This document shows, in pieces, positions 1 to 9,053 of a stretch of 64,000 bases of DNA (position 1 is its first letter; the number at the start of each line of letters is the position of its first letter). The translations under genes were made by a program, and so were the position numbers. The stretch covers positions 327,817 to 391,816 of the forward strand of contig NZ_LMQU01000009.1 in NCBI RefSeq assembly GCF_001425445.1. The letters run 5' to 3'. Under the pieces are notes generated by a model. The model was not told the origin of the DNA. It was given only the letters and a program-made list of their open reading frames with translations, and searched no databases. Source of the stretch: Devosia sp. Leaf420. GTDB taxonomy: Bacteria; Pseudomonadota; Alphaproteobacteria; Rhizobiales; Devosiaceae.

Positions 1-687
1 GTGCGTGCCGATGGACACATCCTGCCAGCGGCCGCGCATTTTGATGATGCCGGAGGTGGTCTTGAAGACGGTCTGCATGGCGGGGCCGCCGAGCGTCATG
101 ACGAGGCGCGGGGCGACGAGTTCGACCTGGCGATTGAGGAAGGGGAGGCAAAGCTCCATTTCCTCGGGCGTCGGCGTGCGATTGCCGGGCGGGCGCCAGG
201 GGACGGTGTTGACGATGAAGACCTTGGTGCGATCGAGGCCAATGGCGCCAAGCATGCGGTCGAGCAATTGACCCGAACGGCCGACAAAAGGTTTGCCCTG
301 GCGATCCTCTTCGGCGCCGGGAGCTTCGCCGATCAGAACGATCTTGGCCTCGGGATTGCCATCGGCAAAGACGAGCTGGGTGGCGCGGAATTTGAGGCTG
401 CAGCCGTTATAGGCTTCGAGAATGGTACGCAACTCGTCGAGCGACTGCGCGGTGGCGGCAAGGCGGCGTGCTTCGCTGGGGTCGCCGGTGATCGCAGCGG
501 TGGCCGGGATCGGGGCGGGGGCATTGGGCGTTGCGGCCTGGCGTGCCTGTTGGGCAGGTTGCGGCGCGGCGGGCTTGGCAAAGCGGTCGACAGGGTCTTC
601 GCCAACGGCAAGATCCACGCCGGCGGCGCGATACCAATCCAGCACGGCAAGCAGTTCGGCCTTGTCGAGTTCTCGAACTTGAGACAT
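1..687 (-). CDS. Uracil-DNA glycosylase, family 4-like (C-terminus beyond window)
   Basis: Removes uracil from DNA to begin base-excision repair. The ATG at 687 opens a frame that runs off the window edge; 229 residues are visible. The family 4 core is clear: an IGEAPGAEED block, PFVGRSGQLLD, and WRPPGNRTPTPEE followed by C180. Canonical family 4 enzymes bind a 4Fe-4S cluster through four cysteines. Here only C96 (in CSLK) and C180 remain; K99 and W164 sit where the other two are expected. The first ~80 residues are a low-complexity Ala/Pro extension. The gene is divergent from the ETF-QO gene with a 66-base gap. Family assignment is firm; cluster content is an open question. Confidence 0.88.
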   Translation of the reverse strand, partial: MSQVRELDKAELLAVLDWYRAAGVDLAVGEDPVDRFAKPAAPQPAQQARQAATPNAPAPIPATAAITGDPSEARRLAATAQSLDELRTILEAYNGCSLKFRATQLVFADGNPEAKIVLIGEAPGAEEDRQGKPFVGRSGQLLDRMLGAIGLDRTKVFIVNTVPWRPPGNRTPTPEEMELCLPFLNRQVELVAPRLVMTLGGPAMQTVFKTTSGIIKMRGRWQDVSIGTH

Positions 688-753
688 GAGGCTCGTTATG
701 TCACACCGCGCGAGAGGCGACCAGTCGCCTAAAATTCACGAGGACTAGAGAAG

Positions 754-2400
754 ATGGCTGAGGCGGGCAATCGCGAGACGCTTTCGACCGATGTATTGAT
801 CGTCGGCGCCGGTCCTGCGGGGCTGGCCGCGGCCATTCGCATCAAGCAGCGCCATCCCGACATCGCCGTCACGGTGGTGGAAAAGTCTGCCGAGATCGGT
901 GGGCACATCATTTCGGGCGCCGTGATGGACCCGGTGGGGCTCGACGCGCTCATTCCCGATTGGCGGCTGAAGGGTTCGCCGGTGGGGCCAAATGTCACCA
1001 AGGACAGCTACCACTATCTGACGGCCAAGGGCGATTTTGCGCTGCCCCATGCTTTGGTGCCGCCGCAGATGAAGACGCCGGGCGCGGTGATCGTCAGCCT
1101 CGGGCGGCTGGTGCAGTGGCTCGGCGAACAGGCGATGGAATTGGGCGTCGATATTTTTCCGATGACCGCGGCGGTCGATGTGCTGCGCAGCGGCGATGGG
1201 CCGGTGCGCGGGGTGATTACCGGGGATCTCGGGCGCGATGCCGAGGGCAATCCCAAGCCAGGCTTTGCCGAGGGCATCGCCCTGAAGGCCAAATATACGC
1301 TGATCGCGGAAGGCGCGCGCGGTTCGCTTGCCAAGGCCTTGATCGGCGACTTTGCGCTCGGCAAGGAGCCGCAGAAATATGGGCTCGGGATCAAGGAAGT
1401 CTGGGAAATCCCGGGCGACAAGCACCATGCGGGCCAGGTCGACCATTATCTCGGCTTTCCGCTCGACAACGGCACGGCGGGCGGTGGCTTTGTCTACCAT
1501 GCCGAGGACAACAAGCTTTATGTCGGCCTCGTTACCTATCTCGATTACGCCGATCCGACCCTATCGCCCTTTGATGAATTTCAGCGGTTCAAGACGCATC
1601 CGTCCGTTGCTAAGCTTCTGGATGGCGGGACACGCGTCAGCTATGGCGCGCGGGCGGTGACGGCTGGGGGCTGGCAATCCATTCCGACGCTGGCCTTTCC
1701 GGGCGGTGGGCTGATCGGCTGTTCGGCTGGCTTCATGAATGCCCCGCGCCTCAAGGCCATTCACAATGCCATTCTCTCGGGGATTGGTGCGGCGGATGCG
1801 GTGGGCTCGGCGATTGCAGCAGGCCGGCAGCAGGATGTGCTTGAGGATTTTGCGCAGAGTATCATGCGCACCGGCATCGAGAAGGAATTGAAGGGCGTCG
1901 CCAATGCCAAGCCGCTCTGGGGGCAGTTGGGGACGATTGCGGGGTCGCTGGCGATTGGCGCCGATCTCTGGATCGCCTCGATCTTTGGTCGCTCGCCGAT
2001 CAAGCTGACCAAGCACGGGGCGCAGGACTATGCAAAACTCAAGCGGCGTAAGGATGTGGTGGGGCGCAGCTATCCACGGCCCGATGGGAAAGTGACGTTC
2101 GATCGGACGTCGTCAGTGTTTCTCGCCAATCTCGCGCATGACGAGGATCAGCCGGTGCATTTGCGCCTCGCCGATCCCAGCGTTCCGATCGAGAAAAACC
2201 TGCCGCTCTATGGCGAGCCGGCGCCGCTCTATTGCCCCGCGGGTGTTTATGAAGTTGCCCAAGAAGAGGGGCGGCCGGTCTTTAGAATTCACGCGGCAAA
2301 TTGCGTGCATTGCAAGACCTGCGACATCAAGGACCCGGCCCAAAACATCACCTGGGTGCCGCCGGAAGGTGGTAGCGGGCCCAATTACAGCGGAATGTGA
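754..2400 (+). CDS. Electron transfer flavoprotein-ubiquinone oxidoreductase
   Basis: Membrane-associated flavoprotein that passes electrons from reduced ETF (fatty-acid and amino-acid dehydrogenation) to ubiquinone. The 548-residue length is normal. An FAD-binding Rossmann motif VGAGPAG lies at about residues 17-23. The C-terminal ferredoxin-like domain carries a 4Fe-4S cluster through C494, C517, C520 and C523 (CVHCKTCDIKDP), ending in the family-typical WVPPEGGSGPNY. The ATG follows a purine-rich AGAGAAG ribosome site. The neighbouring polyprenyl diphosphate synthase makes the ubiquinone side chain, a plausible but not required functional link. Confidence 0.96.
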   Translation: MAEAGNRETLSTDVLIVGAGPAGLAAAIRIKQRHPDIAVTVVEKSAEIGGHIISGAVMDPVGLDALIPDWRLKGSPVGPNVTKDSYHYLTAKGDFALPHALVPPQMKTPGAVIVSLGRLVQWLGEQAMELGVDIFPMTAAVDVLRSGDGPVRGVITGDLGRDAEGNPKPGFAEGIALKAKYTLIAEGARGSLAKALIGDFALGKEPQKYGLGIKEVWEIPGDKHHAGQVDHYLGFPLDNGTAGGGFVYHAEDNKLYVGLVTYLDYADPTLSPFDEFQRFKTHPSVAKLLDGGTRVSYGARAVTAGGWQSIPTLAFPGGGLIGCSAGFMNAPRLKAIHNAILSGIGAADAVGSAIAAGRQQDVLEDFAQSIMRTGIEKELKGVANAKPLWGQLGTIAGSLAIGADLWIASIFGRSPIKLTKHGAQDYAKLKRRKDVVGRSYPRPDGKVTFDRTSSVFLANLAHDEDQPVHLRLADPSVPIEKNLPLYGEPAPLYCPAGVYEVAQEEGRPVFRIHAANCVHCKTCDIKDPAQNITWVPPEGGSGPNYSGM

Positions 2401-2496
2401 CCGGTCAAATCATGCGTGGCCTTGCGGCGCGGCCGTAAAACAGACAATCTTTGCCGCCAAATCGTGCCGCCTGCGGCATAGGGAGACTTCTGCAAC

Positions 2497-4215
2497 GTGA
2501 CCTTGCTTTCCAACCGACTGGTGCGGCCTTTCATGGCGGCGATCCTGGCCATGTCACTCGTGCCCGCCGCTTCCGCCCAGACGGATACCAAGGGCCTCCT
2601 AGACATGCTGCAGCTCTTCAAGCCCAGCGCCACCGGCTCTTATCTCGCCGGGCGCCAGGCGCTCAATGAACTGCGCACCGATGAAGCCGCCCGCTATTTC
2701 AACCAGGCGGCGCAGAGCGATTGGGACAATCCGGTTCTGGTCGAACGCTCGTTCATTGCCTTTGCCGCCAATGGCGACATGGGGCAGGCCTCGCAGGTCG
2801 CGAAGCGCCTGATCGAGCTGGTTGGTCAAAATGAACTCGCCGATTTGGTCGTTGCGACCGAGGCGCTAAAAGAGCGCCGCTATACTGCGGCTGAAGACGC
2901 GCTCGAAACCATCTCGCAAGATACGTTTACCGGTATTACCGCTGGTATTCTTCGGGCCTGGGCTCTCGTCGGCGAAAAACGCTATGCCGAAGCCGATGAG
3001 TTGATGAGCAAGCTTGGTGCAACGGGGCTCGAGGATTTCCTCGTGTTCCACCGTGCGCTGATGGCGGAAGCTTCGGGCGATAAGGCCAAGGCGCTGGAAC
3101 TGGCGGCCAAATCGTTCGAGAACGAGCCCTATGTCGCGCGCATGGTGGAAGTCTATGCGCGGATGCTGGCCAATGACGGGAAGTTCGACGAAGCTACGGA
3201 AGTCATCAAGACTTTCGAAGACCAAGGGCTGACCCATCCGCTCGTGACCGTGGTCAAGGAAGCGGTAGAGGCCAAGCGCCGGCCGGGCGTCTTCACGACC
3301 AATGTGCAGATCGGCGCGGCTGAGATGTTCCACGGTATCGGCGTGGCGCTGTCGCGCGATGGGAGCAAGGACCTGGCGCTCGTCTTTCTGCAGCTGGGCC
3401 GTTACCTCGAGCCCAACGCCGACGTGATTTCGCTCGCGGTCGGGCAGTTGCTCGATACCGACGCCCAGCACGATGCGGCCAATAAGATCTACGAGTCCAT
3501 TCCCGCCTCGTCGGTTATGAAGCCGACTGCGGTTGTGCGCATTGCCCAGAATCTCGATGCCATGGGTGACCGCGCCGAAGCGCTGCGCCGGTTGCGCAAT
3601 ATCGTATCGACGAGCCCTGACGATCTCGACGCCGTTTCGGTGCTCGGCGATCTCCTGCGCTATGACGAACAATATACCGAAGCCGCTGACGCCTACACCA
3701 AGGCGCTCGAAATTTCGGGTGGCGAAGCACCGGCCGATTGGCGCTTCTATTATGTCCGCGGCATCGCCTATGAGCGCGCCAAGGAATGGCCCAAGGCTGA
3801 GGCCGATTTCCTCAAGGCGCTCAAGCTCAATCCGGACCAGCCGGCCGTTCTCAACTATCTCGGCTATTCCTGGATCGACATGGATATGAACCTCGACGAG
3901 GCGCTGACCATGATCGAGCAGGCCGTCGACGCGCAGCCGCAGGACGGCTATATCGTCGACTCGCTGGGCTGGGCTTTCTACAAGCTCAACCGCATCGACG
4001 AAGCCGTGGAAACGCTTGAGCGCGCCGTCATGCTGCGACCCAATGATGCCGAGATCAACGACCATCTGGGCGACGCCTATTGGAAGGCCGGACGGCACCT
4101 TGAGGCTCAATTCCAGTGGAAGGTCGCCCGGTCGGTCGACGAAGTGGGCAATGTTGCCCAGCGCGTCGATGCCAAGCTGACCAAGGGTCTCACGCCGGAA
4201 ACCGCGACGGAATAA
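2497..4215 (+). CDS. Exported tetratricopeptide-repeat protein
   Basis: A 572-residue protein made mostly of helical TPR repeats; the clearest lie in the last third (for example the YVRGIAYERAKEWPKAEADF segment). The start is a GTG with GGGAGA about ten bases upstream. The first 27 residues form a signal peptide ending in ASA, so the protein is probably periplasmic or lipid-face. No lipobox is visible. It is 96 bases after ETF-QO and 5 bases before ispE, so it is probably co-transcribed with ispE. TPR proteins act as assembly scaffolds; the partner cannot be told from sequence. Confidence 0.85.
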   Translation: MTLLSNRLVRPFMAAILAMSLVPAASAQTDTKGLLDMLQLFKPSATGSYLAGRQALNELRTDEAARYFNQAAQSDWDNPVLVERSFIAFAANGDMGQASQVAKRLIELVGQNELADLVVATEALKERRYTAAEDALETISQDTFTGITAGILRAWALVGEKRYAEADELMSKLGATGLEDFLVFHRALMAEASGDKAKALELAAKSFENEPYVARMVEVYARMLANDGKFDEATEVIKTFEDQGLTHPLVTVVKEAVEAKRRPGVFTTNVQIGAAEMFHGIGVALSRDGSKDLALVFLQLGRYLEPNADVISLAVGQLLDTDAQHDAANKIYESIPASSVMKPTAVVRIAQNLDAMGDRAEALRRLRNIVSTSPDDLDAVSVLGDLLRYDEQYTEAADAYTKALEISGGEAPADWRFYYVRGIAYERAKEWPKAEADFLKALKLNPDQPAVLNYLGYSWIDMDMNLDEALTMIEQAVDAQPQDGYIVDSLGWAFYKLNRIDEAVETLERAVMLRPNDAEINDHLGDAYWKAGRHLEAQFQWKVARSVDEVGNVAQRVDAKLTKGLTPETATE

Positions 4216-4220
4216 ACTGC

Positions 4221-5096
4221 ATGACTGAACCGGTCGTTCAGGCAGCGCCAGCCAAGATCAATCTGGCGCTGCACGTTACCCGTCGCCGTGAAGACGGCTA
4301 CCATGACCTTGAAAGCCTGATCGTCTTCGCCGATGTGGCGGACGAGTTGGAGGCCGTGCCCGCCGACGCAGATAGGCTCGATATTTCGGGCCCTTTCGCA
4401 TCGGCACTGAGCGGCGGTGGCGTCAATCTCGTGCTCCGCGCCATCGGCGCCTTCCGGCAGCGCTGGCCGGGAACTGTGCCCGATGGGATCGCGGTGCATC
4501 TGGTCAAGAACCTGCCGGTTGCGGCCGGCATCGGTGGCGGCTCGGCGGATGCTGCTGCGGCCCTCCGCATTCTGGCGGACATGTCCTCGGCGCCCATTCC
4601 GGTTTCGGAACTGGCTGATCTCGCGTCGACACTTGGTGCCGATGTGCCGGCATGCCTGATCAGCCGGCCGTTGGTGGCGCGTGGCGTGGGCGAGATCCTG
4701 TCGCCGCTGCCGCAGTTTCCCGATTGCCATGTCGTCTTGGTCAATCCTCTCGTGCCGGTTTCGACGCCAGACGTGTTTCGGCGGCTACGGGCGCATGACA
4801 ATTACCCCCTGCCGGCGCTTCCGGAACCGATGACGCGACCGGCGCAATTGGGGCTGTGGCTGGCTGAAACGCGCAATGACTTGCAGCCACCTGCGGTCAA
4901 GCTCGTGCCTGTGATCGGGGAGATCGTCGACGATCTCGCGCAGACCCAAGGCTGCATCCTGTCGCGCATGTCGGGATCAGGCGCGACGGTGTTCGGGCTC
5001 TTCGGCTCGGAGGGACAGGCCTATCAGGCCGCGCAACTCATGCGCGAGCGCAACCCCGATCATTGGGTCGCAGCGGCGCCATTGCTGACGCCTTAA
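4221..5096 (+). CDS. ispE: 4-diphosphocytidyl-2-C-methyl-D-erythritol kinase
   Basis: GHMP-family kinase of the MEP isoprenoid pathway that phosphorylates CDP-methylerythritol at the 2-hydroxyl using ATP. The 291-residue protein has the N-terminal substrate motif AKINLALHVTRRREDGYHDL and the ATP-binding loop LPVAAGIGGGSADAAAALR at residues 98-116. A third GHMP motif, RMSGSGATVFGLF, lies near the C-terminus. I chose the ATG at 4221, immediately after the TPR gene, because the AKINL motif must sit close to the N-terminus. It converges on the polyprenyl synthase gene, which uses the pathway's end products; ispH of the same pathway lies at 18.8-19.7 kb. Confidence 0.96.
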   Translation: MTEPVVQAAPAKINLALHVTRRREDGYHDLESLIVFADVADELEAVPADADRLDISGPFASALSGGGVNLVLRAIGAFRQRWPGTVPDGIAVHLVKNLPVAAGIGGGSADAAAALRILADMSSAPIPVSELADLASTLGADVPACLISRPLVARGVGEILSPLPQFPDCHVVLVNPLVPVSTPDVFRRLRAHDNYPLPALPEPMTRPAQLGLWLAETRNDLQPPAVKLVPVIGEIVDDLAQTQGCILSRMSGSGATVFGLFGSEGQAYQAAQLMRERNPDHWVAAAPLLTP

Positions 5097-5099
5097 GCG

Positions 5100-6119
5100 T
5101 TACGATGCGCGGCTGACGCTGTGCATCACCACATCGGCGAGCAGGGTCTTCATCTCATTGTCTTGCAAGGAAGCGAGGGCGGCGACAGCGGCTTCGGCGT
5201 GGGCGTGTGCCTTTTCGAGCGTGCGACCAAGCGTGTTGTGCCGATTGAAGATCGCAACCACCTGATTGACTTCGAGCTCCGACGCATCGGCCTTGCCGAG
5301 AGCGCCGGCAATGATCGCGCGTTCGGCTTCATTGCCATCGGCAAGCGCGAGGATCACCGGCAGGGTCATCTTGCCTTCGCGGAGGTCGTCGCCGACATTC
5401 TTGCCGAGCGCACCGGACTGCCCACCATAATCGAGGGCATCATCGACAAGCTGGAAGGCATTGCCGAGTTCGAGGCCATATTGGGCGAGTGCAGCGCGCC
5501 CGGCGGCATCGGCGCCGCCCGACATGGCGCCGACTTCGCAGGCCGCCTTGAAGAGGATCGCCGTCTTGGCGCGAATGACCTCGGCATAATCGGCTTCTGT
5601 GGTCGTCAGGTCGCCAGTCTTGGCAAGCTGGAACACTTCGCCTTCGGCCATGACGGCGGATGCGGCAGAAAGCACGCCAAGCGCTTCGATATCGCCGGTT
5701 TCGACCATCATCATGAAGGCCTGGCCGAGGAGGAAATCGCCGACAAGGATCGAGGCCTTGTTGCCCCAGACCATGCGGGCCGCTGGCTTGCCGCGGCGCA
5801 TATCGCTTTCATCGACGACATCGTCGTGAAGCAGCGTCGCATTGTGCATGAACTCGACGGCGGCGGCGAAATTGACCTCATTGCCCACACCCTTGCCGAA
5901 GAGCAGGGCCGCAGCGACCGTCAACATCGGGCGCAGACGCTTGCCGCCGCTCTCGATGAGGTAGCGCGCGAGCTCGGGCACCATTTCGACATGGGAATCG
6001 GCACGGCTCAGGATCAGGCTATTGACCCTAGCCATGTCATCGGCGGTTGCTGCCAACAGCTTGTCGACCGCATTGCCTGCCGGGATGTCATTCTTTTGGG
6101 TCAGAACAGAGACCGCCAT
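5100..6119 (-). CDS. Long-chain trans-polyprenyl diphosphate synthase (octaprenyl/decaprenyl type)
   Basis: Condenses isopentenyl diphosphate units onto an allylic primer to build the ubiquinone side chain. The 339-residue protein has both aspartate-rich motifs: DDVVD at 99-103 (first) and DDALD at 226-230 (second), with the KRLRP substrate motif near residue 60. Most alphaproteobacteria make ubiquinone-10, so decaprenyl is the likelier product, but chain length cannot be read reliably by eye. I place the start at the ATG at 6119, preceded by GAGGACGG, rather than an upstream GTG at 6140. It ends 3 bases from ispE, tail to tail. Confidence 0.93.
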   Translation of the reverse strand: MAVSVLTQKNDIPAGNAVDKLLAATADDMARVNSLILSRADSHVEMVPELARYLIESGGKRLRPMLTVAAALLFGKGVGNEVNFAAAVEFMHNATLLHDDVVDESDMRRGKPAARMVWGNKASILVGDFLLGQAFMMMVETGDIEALGVLSAASAVMAEGEVFQLAKTGDLTTTEADYAEVIRAKTAILFKAACEVGAMSGGADAAGRAALAQYGLELGNAFQLVDDALDYGGQSGALGKNVGDDLREGKMTLPVILALADGNEAERAIIAGALGKADASELEVNQVVAIFNRHNTLGRTLEKAHAHAEAAVAALASLQDNEMKTLLADVVMHSVSRAS

Positions 6120-6208
6120 TACCGTCCTCGTTTGCCGCACGGCAGCAAATCGGTTGAGCCTGTGAGATCAGCGCAATAAACTCGCGCTGAACCAGCCATC
6201 AGGGTGCG

Positions 6209-6994
6209 ATGTCCCTAGACCAGCCAAGTGACTTTGTAAAACACCAAACCACAACGCGCGATGCCTTTTTGGGTGGCCGGATCACTCTGTCGCAACCTCA
6301 AAAGGGTTTTCGGGCTGGTTTGGACAGCGTGCTCTTAGGCGCTGCGGTGCGGGCGGGCACGGGACAACTTCTCGATCTTGGTGCCGGCGTAGGGACGGCT
6401 GGGCTCGTGGCGCTGTCGCTCGACCGGGCTAAAGAGGCCGTACTGGTGGAGCGGGATGTCGCGACGGCTGACCTTGCCGCACAAAATATTGACGACAACG
6501 GATTTGGCGAGAGGGCGAGAGTTCTCCCGCTCGACATTATGTCGCCTGGACCCATGAAGCGCGCGGCGGGTCTGGCTGAGAATTTTTTCGACGTCGTGAT
6601 CGCCAATCCGCCATTTTTCGAGGCGGGGCAGGGGACGCTGGCGCCCGAAACAAGCCGGGCGGACGCGCGGCACATGGATGGCTCGGCACTCGAAAATTGG
6701 GCGCGCTGCGCGGCAGGGTGCGCGAGGGGCGGCGGCGAATTAATCGTGATTTATCCTGCGCAAGGCCTCGTGCATTTGCTCAATGCCATAGCGCCACGCT
6801 TCGGCGGCGTCACCGTGCTGCCGATCTCGCCGCGCAGCGGCGAAGACGCGACGCGCCTGCTGGTGCGCGGCACAAAAGGATCGCGGGCGCCGCTGACACT
6901 GAAGGCCACCCGCGCCTTGCACGGCGCGGCAGGGCGCGATTTGGCACCCGAATTCGACGCAATTTTCCGTGGGCAGGCAGCGCTCGACTGGTAA
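6209..6994 (+). CDS. SAM-dependent methyltransferase, TrmN6-like (tRNA1(Val) A37 N6 type)
   Basis: A class I methyltransferase of 261 residues. The SAM-binding motif I is LLDLGAGVGTAGL and the catalytic motif IV is NPPF (in VIANPPFFEAG), the signature of N6-adenine methyltransferases. The N-terminal FRAGLDSVLLGAAV segment matches the 'G(F/Y)R.g.DavLLaa' stretch of the TrmN6/YfiC group, whose E. coli member methylates A37 of tRNA-Val. A few members of this fold modify other substrates. It is divergent from the polyprenyl synthase gene and is followed by the S49 peptidase gene after 45 bases. Confidence 0.82.
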   Translation: MSLDQPSDFVKHQTTTRDAFLGGRITLSQPQKGFRAGLDSVLLGAAVRAGTGQLLDLGAGVGTAGLVALSLDRAKEAVLVERDVATADLAAQNIDDNGFGERARVLPLDIMSPGPMKRAAGLAENFFDVVIANPPFFEAGQGTLAPETSRADARHMDGSALENWARCAAGCARGGGELIVIYPAQGLVHLLNAIAPRFGGVTVLPISPRSGEDATRLLVRGTKGSRAPLTLKATRALHGAAGRDLAPEFDAIFRGQAALDW

Positions 6995-7039
6995 ATCCTT
7001 AAAACCATGCCTAAATCACTGGAAAATAAAGGAGAGGAC

Positions 7040-7882
7040 ATGGTTGAGACGGTCGCCCCCAAGCCTAATTTTCTGGCCCGGCTGCTGCGCCGCCCTCCCG
7101 TCATTCCTGTGGTTCGCCTGCAAGGTGTGATTGCTGCCGATCAGCGGCCTGGGCGGCTGAATATCGACTCGGTCGATCCGCTCCTCAAACGCGCTTTCGA
7201 TATGAAGGCGGCGCCGGTGGTCGCCATCGTCGTCAACTCGCCGGGTGGCTCGCCGGTGCAGAGCCGGTTGATCTCCAATCGCATCAGGCAATTGGCCGAC
7301 CAGAAGGGCAAGCGCGTACTCGTCTTCGTCGAAGATGCGGCCGCATCGGGCGGCTATTTCATTGCCGTGGCGGGCGACGAGATCATTGCCGATCCCTCAT
7401 CGATCGTCGGGTCGATCGGCGTCATCATGGCTGGCTTCGGCTTTGTCGGGGCGCTTGAAAAGCTTGGCATCGAACGGCGCGTGCATACCGCTGGGCGCAA
7501 TAAATCGACACTCGATCCGTTCTTGCCCGAAAAGTACGAAGACGTCGAACGCATCAAGCGCTTTGAGCTAGACATCCATCAGGTCTTTATCGAGCACGTC
7601 AAACGGCATCGCGCCGGTCGGCTCAAGGCCGATGACGATGTGCTTTTTACCGGCGAATGGTGGCCAGGCCTGCGCGGCCTCGATCTTGGGCTGGTGGATA
7701 GTCTTGGTGAACTCCACACGGTGCTGCGCGAACGCTATGGCCAGAACATTGTGCTCAAACCCATCGCGGCAAAACGCCCGTTCTTTGCCATGCCCCGCCT
7801 CGGCTTTTCGGCGAGCGGTGTGGTAGAGGAACTAGCGACAAGTGTTGAGGATCGCGCGCTCTGGGCGCGGCTGGGACTTTAG
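7040..7882 (+). CDS. S49-family serine peptidase (SppA/SohB-like), no visible membrane anchor
   Basis: A 280-residue ClpP-fold peptidase of the signal-peptide-peptidase group. The nucleophile is S103 in EDAAASGGYFIA, and K155 (in NKSTLDPF), 52 residues later, fits the general-base lysine spacing of short SppA proteins. The VNSPGGSP loop that forms the oxyanion region is also present. Unlike E. coli SppA or SohB, the N-terminus has neither a transmembrane segment nor a signal peptide, so it may work in the cytoplasm. The start at 7040 is chosen because AAAGGAGAGG sits directly upstream; an earlier in-frame ATG at 7007 lacks this. Confidence 0.88.
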   Translation: MVETVAPKPNFLARLLRRPPVIPVVRLQGVIAADQRPGRLNIDSVDPLLKRAFDMKAAPVVAIVVNSPGGSPVQSRLISNRIRQLADQKGKRVLVFVEDAAASGGYFIAVAGDEIIADPSSIVGSIGVIMAGFGFVGALEKLGIERRVHTAGRNKSTLDPFLPEKYEDVERIKRFELDIHQVFIEHVKRHRAGRLKADDDVLFTGEWWPGLRGLDLGLVDSLGELHTVLRERYGQNIVLKPIAAKRPFFAMPRLGFSASGVVEELATSVEDRALWARLGL

Positions 7883-7894
7883 GTCGAGAGTGTC

Positions 7895-8116
7895 ATGCCG
7901 TTACGCATTCTGATTTTCGCGGCACTCGCCGTCATCGTCTATCTCGGCGTCAGGCGCATCTGGCGCGACTGGACGAGCAAGTTCGACAATGACGCGGAAG
8001 ACGCCAAGCGCCTGCGCCGCGAGCGCGACCTGGCCGAACGCCAGCGCCCCGACGTCATCGACCTCAAACGCGATAAGGATGGAACGTTCAGGCCGAATGA
8101 TCGGGACGACCGCTAG
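7895..8116 (+). CDS. Small single-span membrane protein, unknown function
   Basis: A 73-residue protein with one hydrophobic segment at residues ~3-20, followed by a strongly charged cytosolic tail rich in Arg, Asp and Lys. It starts 12 bases after the S49 peptidase stop, so it is probably in the same transcript and could be a membrane partner for that unanchored peptidase; this is inference from position. I recognise no family. The short length and good coupling support a real gene. Confidence 0.65.
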   Translation: MPLRILIFAALAVIVYLGVRRIWRDWTSKFDNDAEDAKRLRRERDLAERQRPDVIDLKRDKDGTFRPNDRDDR

Positions 8117-8144
8117 GTCAGAAGAATTCGCCGGCACCACGCCA

Positions 8145-8969
8145 TCAGGGCGGCATCGTCGGCGGCGAAAGACCAGTAAGCAGCGAGCCATCGTTTCGCT
8201 GGACTGAACCCATCATCAAACCCGCGTCAGCCAGCCATGACTGTGCTTGCTGCCTGTCAGCGTCGGTTGCGGCTGGTGAAATCTCTGCATCAAGATAGGC
8301 CACAGCACTCCAGAGTTCGAAACGAGCGTCACCGATTACGGACGACGCGCCAAAATCGAGAACGGCCGTAATGCGTTCTCCTTCGGCGAGAACGTTGGCT
8401 GGAAAATAATCCAGATGGACCAGAGCCGGCTTTGATGGTTCATCCAACGGACTATCCGCCTGAGCCAGAACAGCGGCACGGAGGTCCTCGGGACAATGCC
8501 CGGCGCTCCGAAGGATGCGGGTCTTTGCGTAGTCTCTCCAAGAACCACGGCGGAGAGCATCATCTCCCGTGAGTGGCCCGAAGCCGTTCGCCGGCAGGAC
8601 AATGGAAAAGATAGACGCGGCGGCGTCGAGATAATTTTGGATGAGGCGAACCCGCTCCAGACCCGAAACTATCTCGAGCATCTTCGACACCGGGACGCCG
8701 GGTAGCGTGGGTTCGATAACCGCGATGCGCTTGCCTATTTTATGGATGGCCAGCACTTCTGGTGTGAGAAAATCAAGATGCCGGGCATTGGACTTGATGG
8801 CTTTGAGGAGGCGCGCCTTCGCTTGCGCATCAGAAAAGCGCGCGCCCGGTCGCATAAGGCGCAGAACACGAGTGCTCCCTAAGCTATAAACACAAGCCTC
8901 GCCGCCCGAGCCCAGGAGTGGAGCATGGGGAAAACCGAGAGCCGCCAACACCGCTGCGTCGTCCAACAC
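8145..8969 (-). CDS. Aminoglycoside-phosphotransferase-fold kinase, substrate unknown
   Basis: A 274-residue protein of the APH/choline-kinase fold. The catalytic loop is HLDYFPANV (HxDxxxxN) and the metal-binding motif is LDFGASS, in the right order and spacing (about 20 residues). The N-terminal lobe has an LGSGGEACVYSLG loop similar to a glycine-rich ATP loop. Start is a GTG at 8969 with GGAGG upstream. Relatives phosphorylate antibiotics, sugars, homoserine or choline; nothing here identifies the substrate, and resistance should not be assumed. It stands alone on the minus strand between the peptidase operon and glyQ. Confidence 0.75.
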   Translation of the reverse strand: MLDDAAVLAALGFPHAPLLGSGGEACVYSLGSTRVLRLMRPGARFSDAQAKARLLKAIKSNARHLDFLTPEVLAIHKIGKRIAVIEPTLPGVPVSKMLEIVSGLERVRLIQNYLDAAASIFSIVLPANGFGPLTGDDALRRGSWRDYAKTRILRSAGHCPEDLRAAVLAQADSPLDEPSKPALVHLDYFPANVLAEGERITAVLDFGASSVIGDARFELWSAVAYLDAEISPAATDADRQQAQSWLADAGLMMGSVQRNDGSLLTGLSPPTMPP

Positions 8970-9053
8970 CCGTTTCAGCCTCCACTCTGCGCCATTGACC
9001 CGACCATGCGGTCAAACTAGAGGTTTGTCCCGCACAAGTGCAGGACTTTACCG

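Noticed and set aside
1-732. Open plus-strand frame of 243 residues covering the window start
   Set aside because: It is the opposite strand of the uracil-DNA glycosylase, whose motifs are clear. The plus-strand translation is Gly/Arg-rich with no known motif.
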